Below are positions 26,043 to 33,641 of a stretch of 33,677 bases of DNA, one piece after another. The DNA lies in contig QCIR01000015.1 of assembly GCA_003216575.1 (NCBI GenBank), forward strand, positions 1 to 33,677, written 5' to 3'. Both the position numbers and the translations under genes were made by a program. Position 1 is the first letter of the stretch; each line of letters opens with the position of its first letter. This DNA is from Prochlorococcus sp. AG-402-M23 (GTDB taxonomy: Bacteria > Cyanobacteriota > Cyanobacteriia > PCC-6307 > Cyanobiaceae). The notes beneath the pieces were generated by a model. That model saw only the letters and a list, made by a program, of their open reading frames with translations, did no database searches and was not told where the DNA came from.

Positions 26043-27997
26043 TGAAAGATAATAAAGTTGTAATAGTTGGACTTCACTTTGGACACGATGCTGGTGTTGC
26101 TGTTTTGATAGATGGTATCCCTAAATGTAACTTAATAAGAGAGAGACATAATAGATCTAAACATTCATTTGGAATTAATGTTTCTCACATAGAAGAAGCA
26201 TTATTAGATGCAAAAGTAAAAGTAGAAGATATTGATATAATTTCTATTGCATCTACTCAAGGCTTTGAGCTTGTAGTGGTCGATCGTCCTAATGAATTAG
26301 AATTAAAATATGATGAAAACCCCAATAAGAAATATTTAAATCCAATTGATAATAGTTTTGAAAGGCGTTTGTGCGGAAATATGATTGAAACTCTTTATGA
26401 AGAAAATAGAAAATATGATGGTATAAAAAATTTATTTCCTGAATATAAAAATATAAAAAAAGAGGATTTAGGAATAACAAAATCATTGTTAGATTTTCAG
26501 TCAATAGATTTTTGGGAAAACGATATATATTTGAAAGATCTTAAGCAAATTAAGCTTCAAAATATATTAACTGCGAAAGAGAAAATTCAAAATCTTTTTC
26601 ATTACCCAATGCGAATAACTTTAAAGGGAAGGAAAATACCTGGTGTTTATATTCAACATCATATTGCACATGCAGCTTCTACTTTTTATCACTGTAAATC
26701 TGATGAATCTATAATTCTTACTCATGATGGTGGAATCCCTCCAGGTCCTAACAGTGGAATGATTTTTTATGGAGAATCAAATAAAATCATTCCAATTGTT
26801 CCTAATTATTTAGCTGTCGGAGACTTATACAAACAAGTTGGTATTTATCTAGGGTTTGGTCTCTTTAGTGCAGCTGGAAAATTGATGGGTTTAGCTCCTT
26901 ATGGTAAACCCGTTTTCTTCAACCGAAATATGGTTGGGAATACATATGACCTGCGGTCCAAAGGAATTAAAAATCCTACTAATTCTTGGCTTTTACATTG
27001 TATAAGATCTGCTAAATCAAATGGATATGATCTCGATCCCATAGGAAATACCAAACGAATCCTTGAACCAATTTGCGTTGATATTGCAGCTAGTACTCAG
27101 AAACTTTTTGAAGAAACTCTTTTATATACAGTCAACTGTATTTCAGAAATGTGTCTTAATAACCAAATCACTATTGATACTCTTTGTTATGCAGGTGGAA
27201 CAAGCTTAAATTGTCCTGCTAATTCTCTTTTACTGAAAGAGAGTGCTTTTAGAAATATCTATATTCCACCTAATTGTGATGACAGTGGTTTGTCTTTAGG
27301 AGTAGCTCAATATGCTTATCACCACTTACTAAATAAACCTCGACTAAAAATTACTCAAAAATCATATTTATCTCTACCATATCTGGGTTTAAAAAATAGT
27401 AAGAACGCTCTAAATAAGGCAATTAAGGAATATGAGAATCAAATCAACATCGAAGAAAATATTGATTGTGAACAATCAGCAGCGAAAGATCTTCATGAAA
27501 ATAAAATCATTGCATGGTTTGAAGGCCCTAGTGAAATTGGACCTCGAGCTCTAGGACATCGCTCACTATTAATCAATCCTACATATCCTGAAAATTGGGC
27601 TCGTATGAATGAATTAAAACAAAGAGAGAAATGGCGTCCTTTTGCACCTGCAGTTTTAAAAGAAGATGTTGATTTGTACTTTACTGGGTTGCCCAATGAA
27701 TCGCCTTTTATGCTTTTTACTGCTCAAGTTCTAAAAAATAATCTACCTGCAATTACTCATGTAGATGGTTCTGCACGGGTTCAAACTGTTACAGAAGAAA
27801 CAGGTGGGCTTTTTTTAATACTTAAGAAGCTTAAAGAAATATCAGGATATTCTGTAGTACTTAATACCTCATTTAATGGTCCCAAAGAACCTATTATTGA
27901 GAAACCTTCAGAAGCTATTAATTTTCTTGTAACTACAAAACTTGATGCACTTTATCTAAATGGAAAAAAATTAACAAGAAAAACAGAACACTCATAA
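26042..27997 (+). CDS. Carbamoyltransferase, NodU/CmcH/TobZ family
   Basis: 651 residues, start ATG within TAATG. The N-terminal Kae1-like domain has VGLHFGHDAGVAVL (9-22), HHIAHAAS (206-213, metal-binding histidines), LTHDGGIPPGPNSGM (226-240), SAAGKLMGLAPYGKP and CYAGGTSLNCPANS. The C-terminal YrdC-like region has WFEGPSEIGPRALGHRSL, KQREKWRPFAPAVL, HVDGSARVQTV and VLNTSFNGPKEPI. These are the complete signatures of O-carbamoyltransferases, which make carbamoyl-adenylate from carbamoyl phosphate and ATP and pass it to a sugar or antibiotic hydroxyl. Here a carbamoylated surface sugar is the probable product. It is translationally coupled to the upstream TPR gene. Confidence 0.95.
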   Translation: MKDNKVVIVGLHFGHDAGVAVLIDGIPKCNLIRERHNRSKHSFGINVSHIEEALLDAKVKVEDIDIISIASTQGFELVVVDRPNELELKYDENPNKKYLNPIDNSFERRLCGNMIETLYEENRKYDGIKNLFPEYKNIKKEDLGITKSLLDFQSIDFWENDIYLKDLKQIKLQNILTAKEKIQNLFHYPMRITLKGRKIPGVYIQHHIAHAASTFYHCKSDESIILTHDGGIPPGPNSGMIFYGESNKIIPIVPNYLAVGDLYKQVGIYLGFGLFSAAGKLMGLAPYGKPVFFNRNMVGNTYDLRSKGIKNPTNSWLLHCIRSAKSNGYDLDPIGNTKRILEPICVDIAASTQKLFEETLLYTVNCISEMCLNNQITIDTLCYAGGTSLNCPANSLLLKESAFRNIYIPPNCDDSGLSLGVAQYAYHHLLNKPRLKITQKSYLSLPYLGLKNSKNALNKAIKEYENQINIEENIDCEQSAAKDLHENKIIAWFEGPSEIGPRALGHRSLLINPTYPENWARMNELKQREKWRPFAPAVLKEDVDLYFTGLPNESPFMLFTAQVLKNNLPAITHVDGSARVQTVTEETGGLFLILKKLKEISGYSVVLNTSFNGPKEPIIEKPSEAINFLVTTKLDALYLNGKKLTRKTEHS

Positions 27998-28048
27998 AAA
28001 CTAGGTTTTGAAATCCAGCGCTTACTAGATTTTTCTTCTTATTTTAAT

Positions 28049-28162
28049 CGGCCTGAACTAATTACTTTCCCTCACAGAAAGATCAACACATGCTTATTTG
28101 CGTAGTGGATCAATTTCTTCTGAAAGTTAAAACCCTAATCAAAGATATAATGGTAATTAATT
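28049..28162 (+). promoter_or_regulatory. Orphan TPR-gene leader with TATAAT promoter
   Basis: It is nearly identical to 33504-33617, with about ten differences: CGGCCTGAACTAATTACTT, CATGCTTATTTG, CTAATCAAAGA then TATAAT (28146-28151) and GGTAATTAAT. No TPR gene follows; instead the sequence passes directly into the decayed tail of a TPR/TagF-like gene. If still active it would transcribe toward the deacetylase at 28452. Confidence 0.8.
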
Positions 28163-28167
28163 ATAAT

Positions 28168-28266
28168 TTCAAATCTATTTGCAATTGTTGCTTAGACAAT
28201 CCGCCCTCGAGCTCTATTACGAGATTATTGAGAGAAGAATTTTTCAATACAAATCTCGATATATAA
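28168..28266 (+). pseudogene. C-terminal remnant of a TPR/TagF-like gene
   Basis: The frame ICNCCLDNPPSSSITRLL, then REEFFNT, aligns with the end of the protein at 1139-3091 (ICNYCLNNPPSDSIIELL, REEFFNT) and stops at 28264-28266. It lies where a TPR gene start would be expected after the orphan leader. The body of the gene has been deleted, leaving promoter and tail joined. Confidence 0.82.
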
Positions 28267-28401
28267 ATGCTTCTATTTAAAGGTCTTGGGGATTAAGATA
28301 TAATGCTTAATGAATATAAAATTGAATTCTAAATAATGTAAAAGAACTAAAGAGATTATGTATACAATATATAATTATTATATTTGCTATATCTTTTAAT
28401 G

Positions 28402-28426
28402 ATAGTCTGCCAAGACTATATATAAT
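28402..28426 (+). promoter_or_regulatory. Dyad and TATAAT upstream of the deacetylase gene
   Basis: ATAGTCT-GCCA-AGACTAT (28402-28419) is a perfect 7-bp inverted repeat just before a -10-like TATAAT at 28421-28426. The ATG at 28452 is 25 bases further on. A dyad overlapping the -10/-35 spacer is a plausible operator; it could also be a weak hairpin ending transcription from the orphan leader. Confidence 0.4.
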
Positions 28427-28451
28427 AAAAATATATTTAAAGAGTCTGATT

Positions 28452-29141
28452 ATGATTGAACCAAATAATAATTTATTTTCTATTAAGTATTTAAGAAAGA
28501 TACTCACAAAAGCTATTTCTAATAATTATTTATTTCTGACTATGTCAGAGTATTTAGTGCATAAAAATACATCAAATCAGAAGTTATTCATGCTTAGGCT
28601 TGATTTAGATCTTAAACCAGAAAGACTTGTCCCTATAATTAATTTAACAAAGGAATTAGATATTCCATTAACATTATTCATAAGAGTTTCAGCTCCTTAC
28701 AACTTTTTATGGTATCCAAATTATGAAGCAATAGAGTTTGCAAGCAAAAATAAAGCTGAAATAGGTCTACATTCTAATCCAACTGAATGGTCTAAAATTA
28801 TTGAGAATAAGACTTCTGAAGAGGTTTTTAGTGCTGAATTGGAGATCCTAAGGTCTAAATTTAATGTTGATGGTTTTGCTCCTCATAGGGATATGAACTA
28901 TTCTTTCAATTCATTACCTTGGCTTGAACAAAATTGGGAAATATTTAAAGAAAAATATTCCTTAAAATATCATGCTTATGAGAAAGTATTCTTTAAGGAA
29001 TTTATTTATATTAATGAAGGATTTAATCCTCATTTGACTTGGAGAAGTGATAACCCTTTTGATAAAATTGAAGAGAATCAAAATATTTATATGCTTCTTC
29101 ACCCACATTGGTGGCATTTAAATCATCCTTTTGAATCATGA
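28452..29141 (+). CDS. NodB-like polysaccharide deacetylase-type protein
   Basis: 229 residues from ATG. LFMLRLDLDLKPERL (45-59) carries D51/D53 in the place of the first NodB motif, AEIGLHSNP (102-110) gives H107, GFAPHRDM (141-148) the R-containing third motif, and MLLHPHWW (214-221) the final histidine motif. It is shorter and more diverged than classical CE4 enzymes, so de-N-acetylation is likely but not certain. It overlaps the formyltransferase gene by ATGA, implying one transcript and perhaps consecutive steps: deacetylation of an amino sugar, then N-formylation. Confidence 0.7.
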   Translation: MIEPNNNLFSIKYLRKILTKAISNNYLFLTMSEYLVHKNTSNQKLFMLRLDLDLKPERLVPIINLTKELDIPLTLFIRVSAPYNFLWYPNYEAIEFASKNKAEIGLHSNPTEWSKIIENKTSEEVFSAELEILRSKFNVDGFAPHRDMNYSFNSLPWLEQNWEIFKEKYSLKYHAYEKVFFKEFIYINEGFNPHLTWRSDNPFDKIEENQNIYMLLHPHWWHLNHPFES

Positions 29142-29803
29142 ATATTAAAACAATCGCAATATGTGCTTATAGAGACTGGGCTATAAACACATATATTAAT
29201 TTACGAGAGCTATTCCCAAGTATAAATTTTATTTTAATTAAATCTGAGGATGAGTTCATCAATCTTAGAAAAGAAAGTAAATTACCAAAACTAATATTTT
29301 GCATTGGTTGGAGCTCTATTATATCTTCAGATATTATTAAAGAAAACATTATTTTAGGTGTTCATCCGTCAGATCTACCTGATTATGCTGGCGGATCGCC
29401 CATACAAAACCAAATCATAAATGGTATATCTAGTTCCAAAATGACTCTATTTAAACTATCTGAAGAATTAGATTCTGGTCCTTATATATCAAAATTACCC
29501 CTAAGGTTAGATGGACATATTAAAGATATATTTAAAAGGATGGAATTAACAAGTACTATATTATTTAGAGATTTCCTAAATAGTTATCCAAATAATGTTT
29601 TTAAAGATATAAATAGACCATCTAAATGTTTTAAGCGTATCAAGCCAGGAGATAGTGAATTAACAAAGAATATGTTCCTAGAATTAACTTCAAAAGAGAT
29701 TTTTGACTTAATCCGTTGTAGAGAAGATCCTTACCCAAATTGTTTTTTAAAAGATAGCTCTGGTAAATTAATATTTAAATTTTGTGAATTTGAGGAGAGT
29801 TGA
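29138..29803 (+). CDS. Formyltransferase-family protein, probable sugar N-formyltransferase
   Basis: 221 residues, starting inside the ATGA overlap with the deacetylase gene. The Formyl_trans_N signature is clear: ILGVHPSDLPDYAGGSPIQ (72-90), TLFKLSEELDSGPYI (103-117). H76 and D112 correspond to the catalytic His and Asp of 10-formyl-THF-dependent transferases. The residue normally Asn two before the His appears to be Gly74, as I recall for some divergent sugar formyltransferases. No C-terminal tRNA-binding domain is present, so it is not a true methionyl-tRNA formyltransferase. A 4-amino- or N-amino-sugar is the probable acceptor. Confidence 0.82.
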   Translation: MNIKTIAICAYRDWAINTYINLRELFPSINFILIKSEDEFINLRKESKLPKLIFCIGWSSIISSDIIKENIILGVHPSDLPDYAGGSPIQNQIINGISSSKMTLFKLSEELDSGPYISKLPLRLDGHIKDIFKRMELTSTILFRDFLNSYPNNVFKDINRPSKCFKRIKPGDSELTKNMFLELTSKEIFDLIRCREDPYPNCFLKDSSGKLIFKFCEFEES

Positions 29804-29978
29804 GAGTAATAGTTTTACTTGTCGTATTTTTTGATAGGTATTTTAGTATTTTTTAGAAAAAATTCTCTTTTTCATATAATCATAAATTCTTTGTTATTAC
29901 GTGGGATCTTAAATAATACCTTTAACTAAACATGAAATTATCATAAACAATATTTATTAAATTATAGATGTTAATGTT

Positions 29979-31100
29979 TTATTTTTGAAATTCATCGATA
30001 ATTGTTAATAGCTTTTCAATTTGCATATCTGTAAGCCACCAACCACATGGAAGCGCCAACATTTCAGATATAGCTATTTCTGTACCCGGTAAGTTAGAAA
30101 AACTCTTCCCAAACCCACTATATAGATCATTGCGATGATGCAGACAAGAGGCCTTTACTCCATGTTTTTCAAGGTGAACCAGTAACTCATCCCTTTTTGA
30201 TGACATTATAAGAAAGCCCCAATATGCAGGAATACTCTTATCAATTGGCTGAACAGGGTGCAAATTGGATAAGCTTGAAAGAGAATTAGCAAGTCTCTTT
30301 GCAATAACTCTTGTACGTTCTAGACGTATTGAAAGCGTAGACAATTGAGAGCAAGCCACTGCTGCATGTAGATTATTAAGTGTTGCTGACCATCCAATCT
30401 CAGTAATTTCCGACTTTGGATTGATTTCTCCTCGTTGATCCCTGAATGATTGAGAGTCAATACCAAAACGACGCAATCGTCTAGCATAATTTGCTTTTTC
30501 TAAATTTGGAGTGCTTAAAATACCTCCATCGATGCCATTAATTTGACGAGTAGGATAAAAAGAATAAACTGAATAATCACCAATTACTCCAACTGATTTC
30601 CCGTTTAATTTTGCCCCTATTGCATTATTGCAATCTTCAATAAGAGGAATTTGAAATGAATGACATAATGAATAAATTTCTTCTGAATCAGATGGATATC
30701 CTGCTATGTGATAAAGGACAACCGCTTTAATATCCTTACTTAATTTAGATTTCAGATCGTCAATGCACATAGTCATCGACAATGGTTCAATATCTATCCA
30801 GATAGGGGTTGCTGATAATCGAGCAATAGCACTAGTGCTTTGCAGACAATTAAATGCCGAGATAGCAACCTGATCACCAGCTCTAACTCCAGCAAGATGT
30901 AAAGAAATTATAAGTGAACTTGTTAAATCATTTACAGCTACAAAATTTTTTTGACCTATTAATTTAGAAAAAGATTCCTCTAATTCATGAACACTTTTTC
31001 CATTAGCTATATTTCCACTTCTTAGGACATTAATTGCTGCACTCTCCATTTCTGGTAATGAAGTAGGCTGAAATAAATTAATATTTAAATTTTTTTTCAC
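29979..31100 (-). CDS. DegT/DnrJ/EryC1-family protein lacking the PLP-binding lysine
   Basis: 373 residues from a GTG that overlaps the upstream stop as GTGA. The fold motifs are present: NVLRSGNIANGKSVHELEESF, IPLIEDCNNAIGA (151-163), GDYSVYSFYPTRQINGIDGG (174-193) and LPCGWW near the end. The internal-aldimine lysine of sugar aminotransferases should be at the position of R185 (codon CGT, minus strand, 30548-30546), where the neighbour has K193. In this superfamily loss of the lysine is known in dehydratases such as ColD (His), so the protein may be a dehydratase-like enzyme or an inactive partner in a heterodimer with the adjacent paralogue. Confidence 0.85.
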   Translation of the reverse strand: MKKNLNINLFQPTSLPEMESAAINVLRSGNIANGKSVHELEESFSKLIGQKNFVAVNDLTSSLIISLHLAGVRAGDQVAISAFNCLQSTSAIARLSATPIWIDIEPLSMTMCIDDLKSKLSKDIKAVVLYHIAGYPSDSEEIYSLCHSFQIPLIEDCNNAIGAKLNGKSVGVIGDYSVYSFYPTRQINGIDGGILSTPNLEKANYARRLRRFGIDSQSFRDQRGEINPKSEITEIGWSATLNNLHAAVACSQLSTLSIRLERTRVIAKRLANSLSSLSNLHPVQPIDKSIPAYWGFLIMSSKRDELLVHLEKHGVKASCLHHRNDLYSGFGKSFSNLPGTEIAISEMLALPCGWWLTDMQIEKLLTIIDEFQK

Positions 31101-32221
31101 GACTTCATTCCTTTTAAGGTGTTAACGATGAGCTCACGTTTTTCTTGTGACACCCACCAACCACAAGGAATATGGACTAACCGTTTATAATAAGAATCTA
31201 ATCCTGGTAAATTACGTCTATAAGGAGTAAATAAAGAATGCAGGTGATTGGGTCTATGAAGTTTAGATGCCACAACACCTATATCTCCTAAACATTTAAT
31301 TACAGAATCTGATTTATCAGTCAATAAAGTGTATATCCAATATGATGGTTTACTACAGACGCCTATTTTTGTTATTTCAAAGCCTGAAATATTAGCAATT
31401 TCATTATCAAAAAAAATTCCATTCTCTATATGTTTTCTTATTAGTTGATGGATATTCTCTAACTGAGAGAGACCTATTACTGCAGATACATTATTCATAT
31501 TATATTTAAACCCAATATGTGATACGTCTAATTTTGTACGTGGAACACCTTTAGGCAATCCAAACCAGCGAACCCTTCTAGCCTTTTTAGCTTTTGTCAA
31601 ATCTCGCATAGTCAATACACCTCCATCTACAGTTGTCATATGCTTAATTGCTTGAAAAGAAAATATTCCGTAATCTCCGAAAGTTCCGATGTTTTTTCCA
31701 TTGTAAGTTGCCCCTAACGCATGAGCACAATCCTCTATTAAAATAATTCGATATTTATCTGCTAAAGAACGCAAAGAATTAAGATCTGCAGGGAATCCAG
31801 CATAGTGCACTACAACTATTGCCTTGGTGCGTTCACTAATCAAAGACTCAACTGAGTCGGGATCTAAATTACCTGTTTGACAATCAATATCAGCAAAAAC
31901 TGGTGTGGCTCCTGATTGTAAGATAACCATATTAGTAGGCTCAGCAGTCATAGAAGTTGTTATAACCTCATCACCATTGCCTACCCCCGAAAGGATCAAA
32001 GCAATATGCAATGCTGCGCTTCCACTACTAGTAGCGATAGCAATAGGGAGGCCAAATGAATCTGCAAATTCAGATTCAAATTGATATACGTATTCACCTT
32101 CTCCAATCATGCCGCTATAAAGAACTTTCTCTAGATTCGGCAAAAGCTTCTCTCTTGGAGGCATAGCTACCTTCACAAGAGGAAGGTTATTATAATTAGG
32201 ATTAGTTGATTTCACTAACAC
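31097..32221 (-). CDS. DegT/DnrJ/EryC1-family sugar aminotransferase
   Basis: 374 residues from GTG (a second GTG two codons later is also possible). Canonical motifs: VLYSGMIGEGEYVYQFE, ATSSGSAALHIAL (63-75), ILIEDCAHALGA (160-171, D164), GIFSFQAIKHMTTVDGG (185-201, K193 as PLP lysine) and HIPCGWW at the end. It transfers an amino group, typically from glutamate, to a nucleotide-linked keto-sugar. It is paralogous to and overlaps the next gene by four bases, so both are made from one transcript, consistent with an obligate pair. Its products could feed the GNAT and formyltransferase nearby. Confidence 0.92.
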   Translation of the reverse strand: MLVKSTNPNYNNLPLVKVAMPPREKLLPNLEKVLYSGMIGEGEYVYQFESEFADSFGLPIAIATSSGSAALHIALILSGVGNGDEVITTSMTAEPTNMVILQSGATPVFADIDCQTGNLDPDSVESLISERTKAIVVVHYAGFPADLNSLRSLADKYRIILIEDCAHALGATYNGKNIGTFGDYGIFSFQAIKHMTTVDGGVLTMRDLTKAKKARRVRWFGLPKGVPRTKLDVSHIGFKYNMNNVSAVIGLSQLENIHQLIRKHIENGIFFDNEIANISGFEITKIGVCSKPSYWIYTLLTDKSDSVIKCLGDIGVVASKLHRPNHLHSLFTPYRRNLPGLDSYYKRLVHIPCGWWVSQEKRELIVNTLKGMKS

Positions 32222-32661
32222 GTCTATCTATTTTACTATAAGAAGCTTAAATACTATAAACCGAGTAGATAGTTCTATCTGCATCTATTTTTAGCAAGGG
32301 TATTTCACCTAACTTAGGGATAAAGGAGATAAGAGCCCGTTAACCCTTAAGCGAAGACCCAATACTAGCCAGGAGTATTAGTGATAGCAAAAACAGCATG
32401 AGAACAATTTTAGGTATAAGAATATCAAGCAAAACTAATGAGCTACTCGAATGCTTTAAGAGATACATAAGGAATAAATTACCAGCAGAAAAACTTGTCA
32501 GGCATTAAATACTTGAGTTTCAAATGAGTTTCAAATAGAATATTATTTAATTACTTTCAAGGGTTTTGAAATCAGTAATTTCAAACGTGTTTCACAAGTC
32601 ACCTTGTTACCTTGTCACCTTCTCTACAAAGAAATCGTAGAAAGTCCTCACTTTTAGTTGA
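32222..32661. other. Intergenic region with a possible 36-aa frame and short repeats
   Basis: 440 bases. A frame from ATG 32398 to the stop at 32506-32508 encodes 36 residues (MRTILGIRISSKTNELLE start), basic and helix-prone, with no recognised relative; I do not call it a gene. GAGTTTCAAAT occurs twice around 32515-32537, and the unit ACCTTGT is repeated near 32600-32620. The promoter of the DegT pair should be at the left edge. Confidence 0.35.
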
Positions 32662-33084
32662 ATGAATGTTTCTTTGGTTGAAGTAAAAAAGAATCATATG
32701 ACGGCAGTCATGGAGATTCTTCAATCCACTTCTCAATATAGAGCTGATGAAAAAGATTATGATCAAATATGGGGTGAGTTCCAATCTCAAACAAATCATT
32801 TTGGATTAGTTGCTCTTGATGAAAAATCAGATGTAGTTGGATATGGTTCTATATTTATTGAAAGAAAGATTCGTGGAGGAAAAATGGGACATATAGAAGA
32901 TATTGCTGTTCATCCAGGTTTTCGTAAAAAAGGTATTGGTAAATTACTTATCAATGCTTTATATCAAATTTCCCAGGAGGAGAAATGCTACAAGGTCTCA
33001 CTTGTTTGTAAAGAGCATAATTTATTCTTTTATCAGAAATGTGATTTTGTGATAGATGGCATCTCTTTATCTAAGTTTTTATAG
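32662..33084 (+). CDS. GNAT acetyltransferase, glucosamine-6-phosphate N-acetyltransferase (GNA1)-like
   Basis: 140 residues from ATG 32662. The acetyl-CoA loop is GHIEDIAVHPGFRKKGIGKLL (76-96, R88-K-K-G-I-G), followed by CYKVSLVCKEHNLFFYQKCDF. The combination EDIAVHP, CYKVSLVC and FYQKC is close to eukaryotic-type GNA1, which acetylates glucosamine-6-phosphate, but other small GNATs share it. It stands next to amino-sugar genes, so an amino-sugar acetylation is a sensible guess. No operon partner downstream on the same strand until the winged-helix frame. Confidence 0.82.
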   Translation: MNVSLVEVKKNHMTAVMEILQSTSQYRADEKDYDQIWGEFQSQTNHFGLVALDEKSDVVGYGSIFIERKIRGGKMGHIEDIAVHPGFRKKGIGKLLINALYQISQEEKCYKVSLVCKEHNLFFYQKCDFVIDGISLSKFL

Positions 33085-33152
33085 ACGATTTCTATTTTTT
33101 TGATGCTATCTATATATTTTTCTTTGGTTAAATTGATATCAAGTTTATTCCA

Positions 33153-33473
33153 TTGCGATTTCTAATCAGGAAACATCACATCTTCTATTATTTTTTAGGG
33201 CTAGAGGTGTCACTTATCAGTTTCAAAAAAGATTTCAAACTCCATAACTCATCATTGAAAACCGTAGAAACCACTCTCAGCACATTGATGAACAAAAAAG
33301 TTTTAGCACGACCAAAGCGAGGGCATTACTCTTTAGCTACAGCACAAGTGCAGCTCCTTAGAAATCTCGACTCTACGGGAAGTCAAGAGTTTAACTCTAT
33401 TGATATAAAAGGCTTTGATAAAATTCCCGATACTATTCACGAAGGGAAAAAAGTTTGCCCCCAAAGGCAGTGA
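33153..33473 (+). CDS. Small winged-helix-like protein upstream of a TPR leader
   Basis: 106 residues from TTG 33153; GTG 33207 is an alternative start, and the N-terminus may be eroded. SSLKTVETTLSTLMNKKVLARP, then KRGHYSLA, has the form of a recognition helix followed by a wing, as in small winged-helix regulators. The C-terminal tail (FNSIDIKGFDKI, HEGKKVCP) recurs in the remnant at 25148-25285, also placed just before a TPR leader. A regulator of the downstream leader is possible. A true start and functional domain are not certain. Confidence 0.55.
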   Translation: MRFLIRKHHIFYYFLGLEVSLISFKKDFKLHNSSLKTVETTLSTLMNKKVLARPKRGHYSLATAQVQLLRNLDSTGSQEFNSIDIKGFDKIPDTIHEGKKVCPQRQ

Positions 33474-33503
33474 TAGATAATTAGCAAACGACTTTATTTT
33501 CTT

Positions 33504-33641
33504 CGGCCTGAACTAATTACTTCCCCTCACAGAAAGACCAAAACATGCTTATTTGTGTAGTGGCTCTAATTTCTTGTGAAAGTTAAAAGCCTAATCAAAG
33601 ATATAATGGTAATTAATAAATCATTCCTAAAAGAAATAGAT
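33504..33641 (+). promoter_or_regulatory. TPR-gene leader with TATAAT promoter
   Basis: CGGCCTGAACTAATTACTTC opens the element. CATGCTTATTTGTGTAG, CTAATCAAAGA and TATAAT (33602-33607) follow, with the GTG start 34 bases beyond, exactly the spacing of the copy at 25400. The part up to GGTAATTAAT is nearly the same as 28049-28162. Confidence 0.8.

Noticed and set aside
32398-32508. 36-codon frame in the gap before the GNAT gene
   Set aside because: No recognised relative, ribosome-binding site or context; kept only as a note in the intergenic entry.
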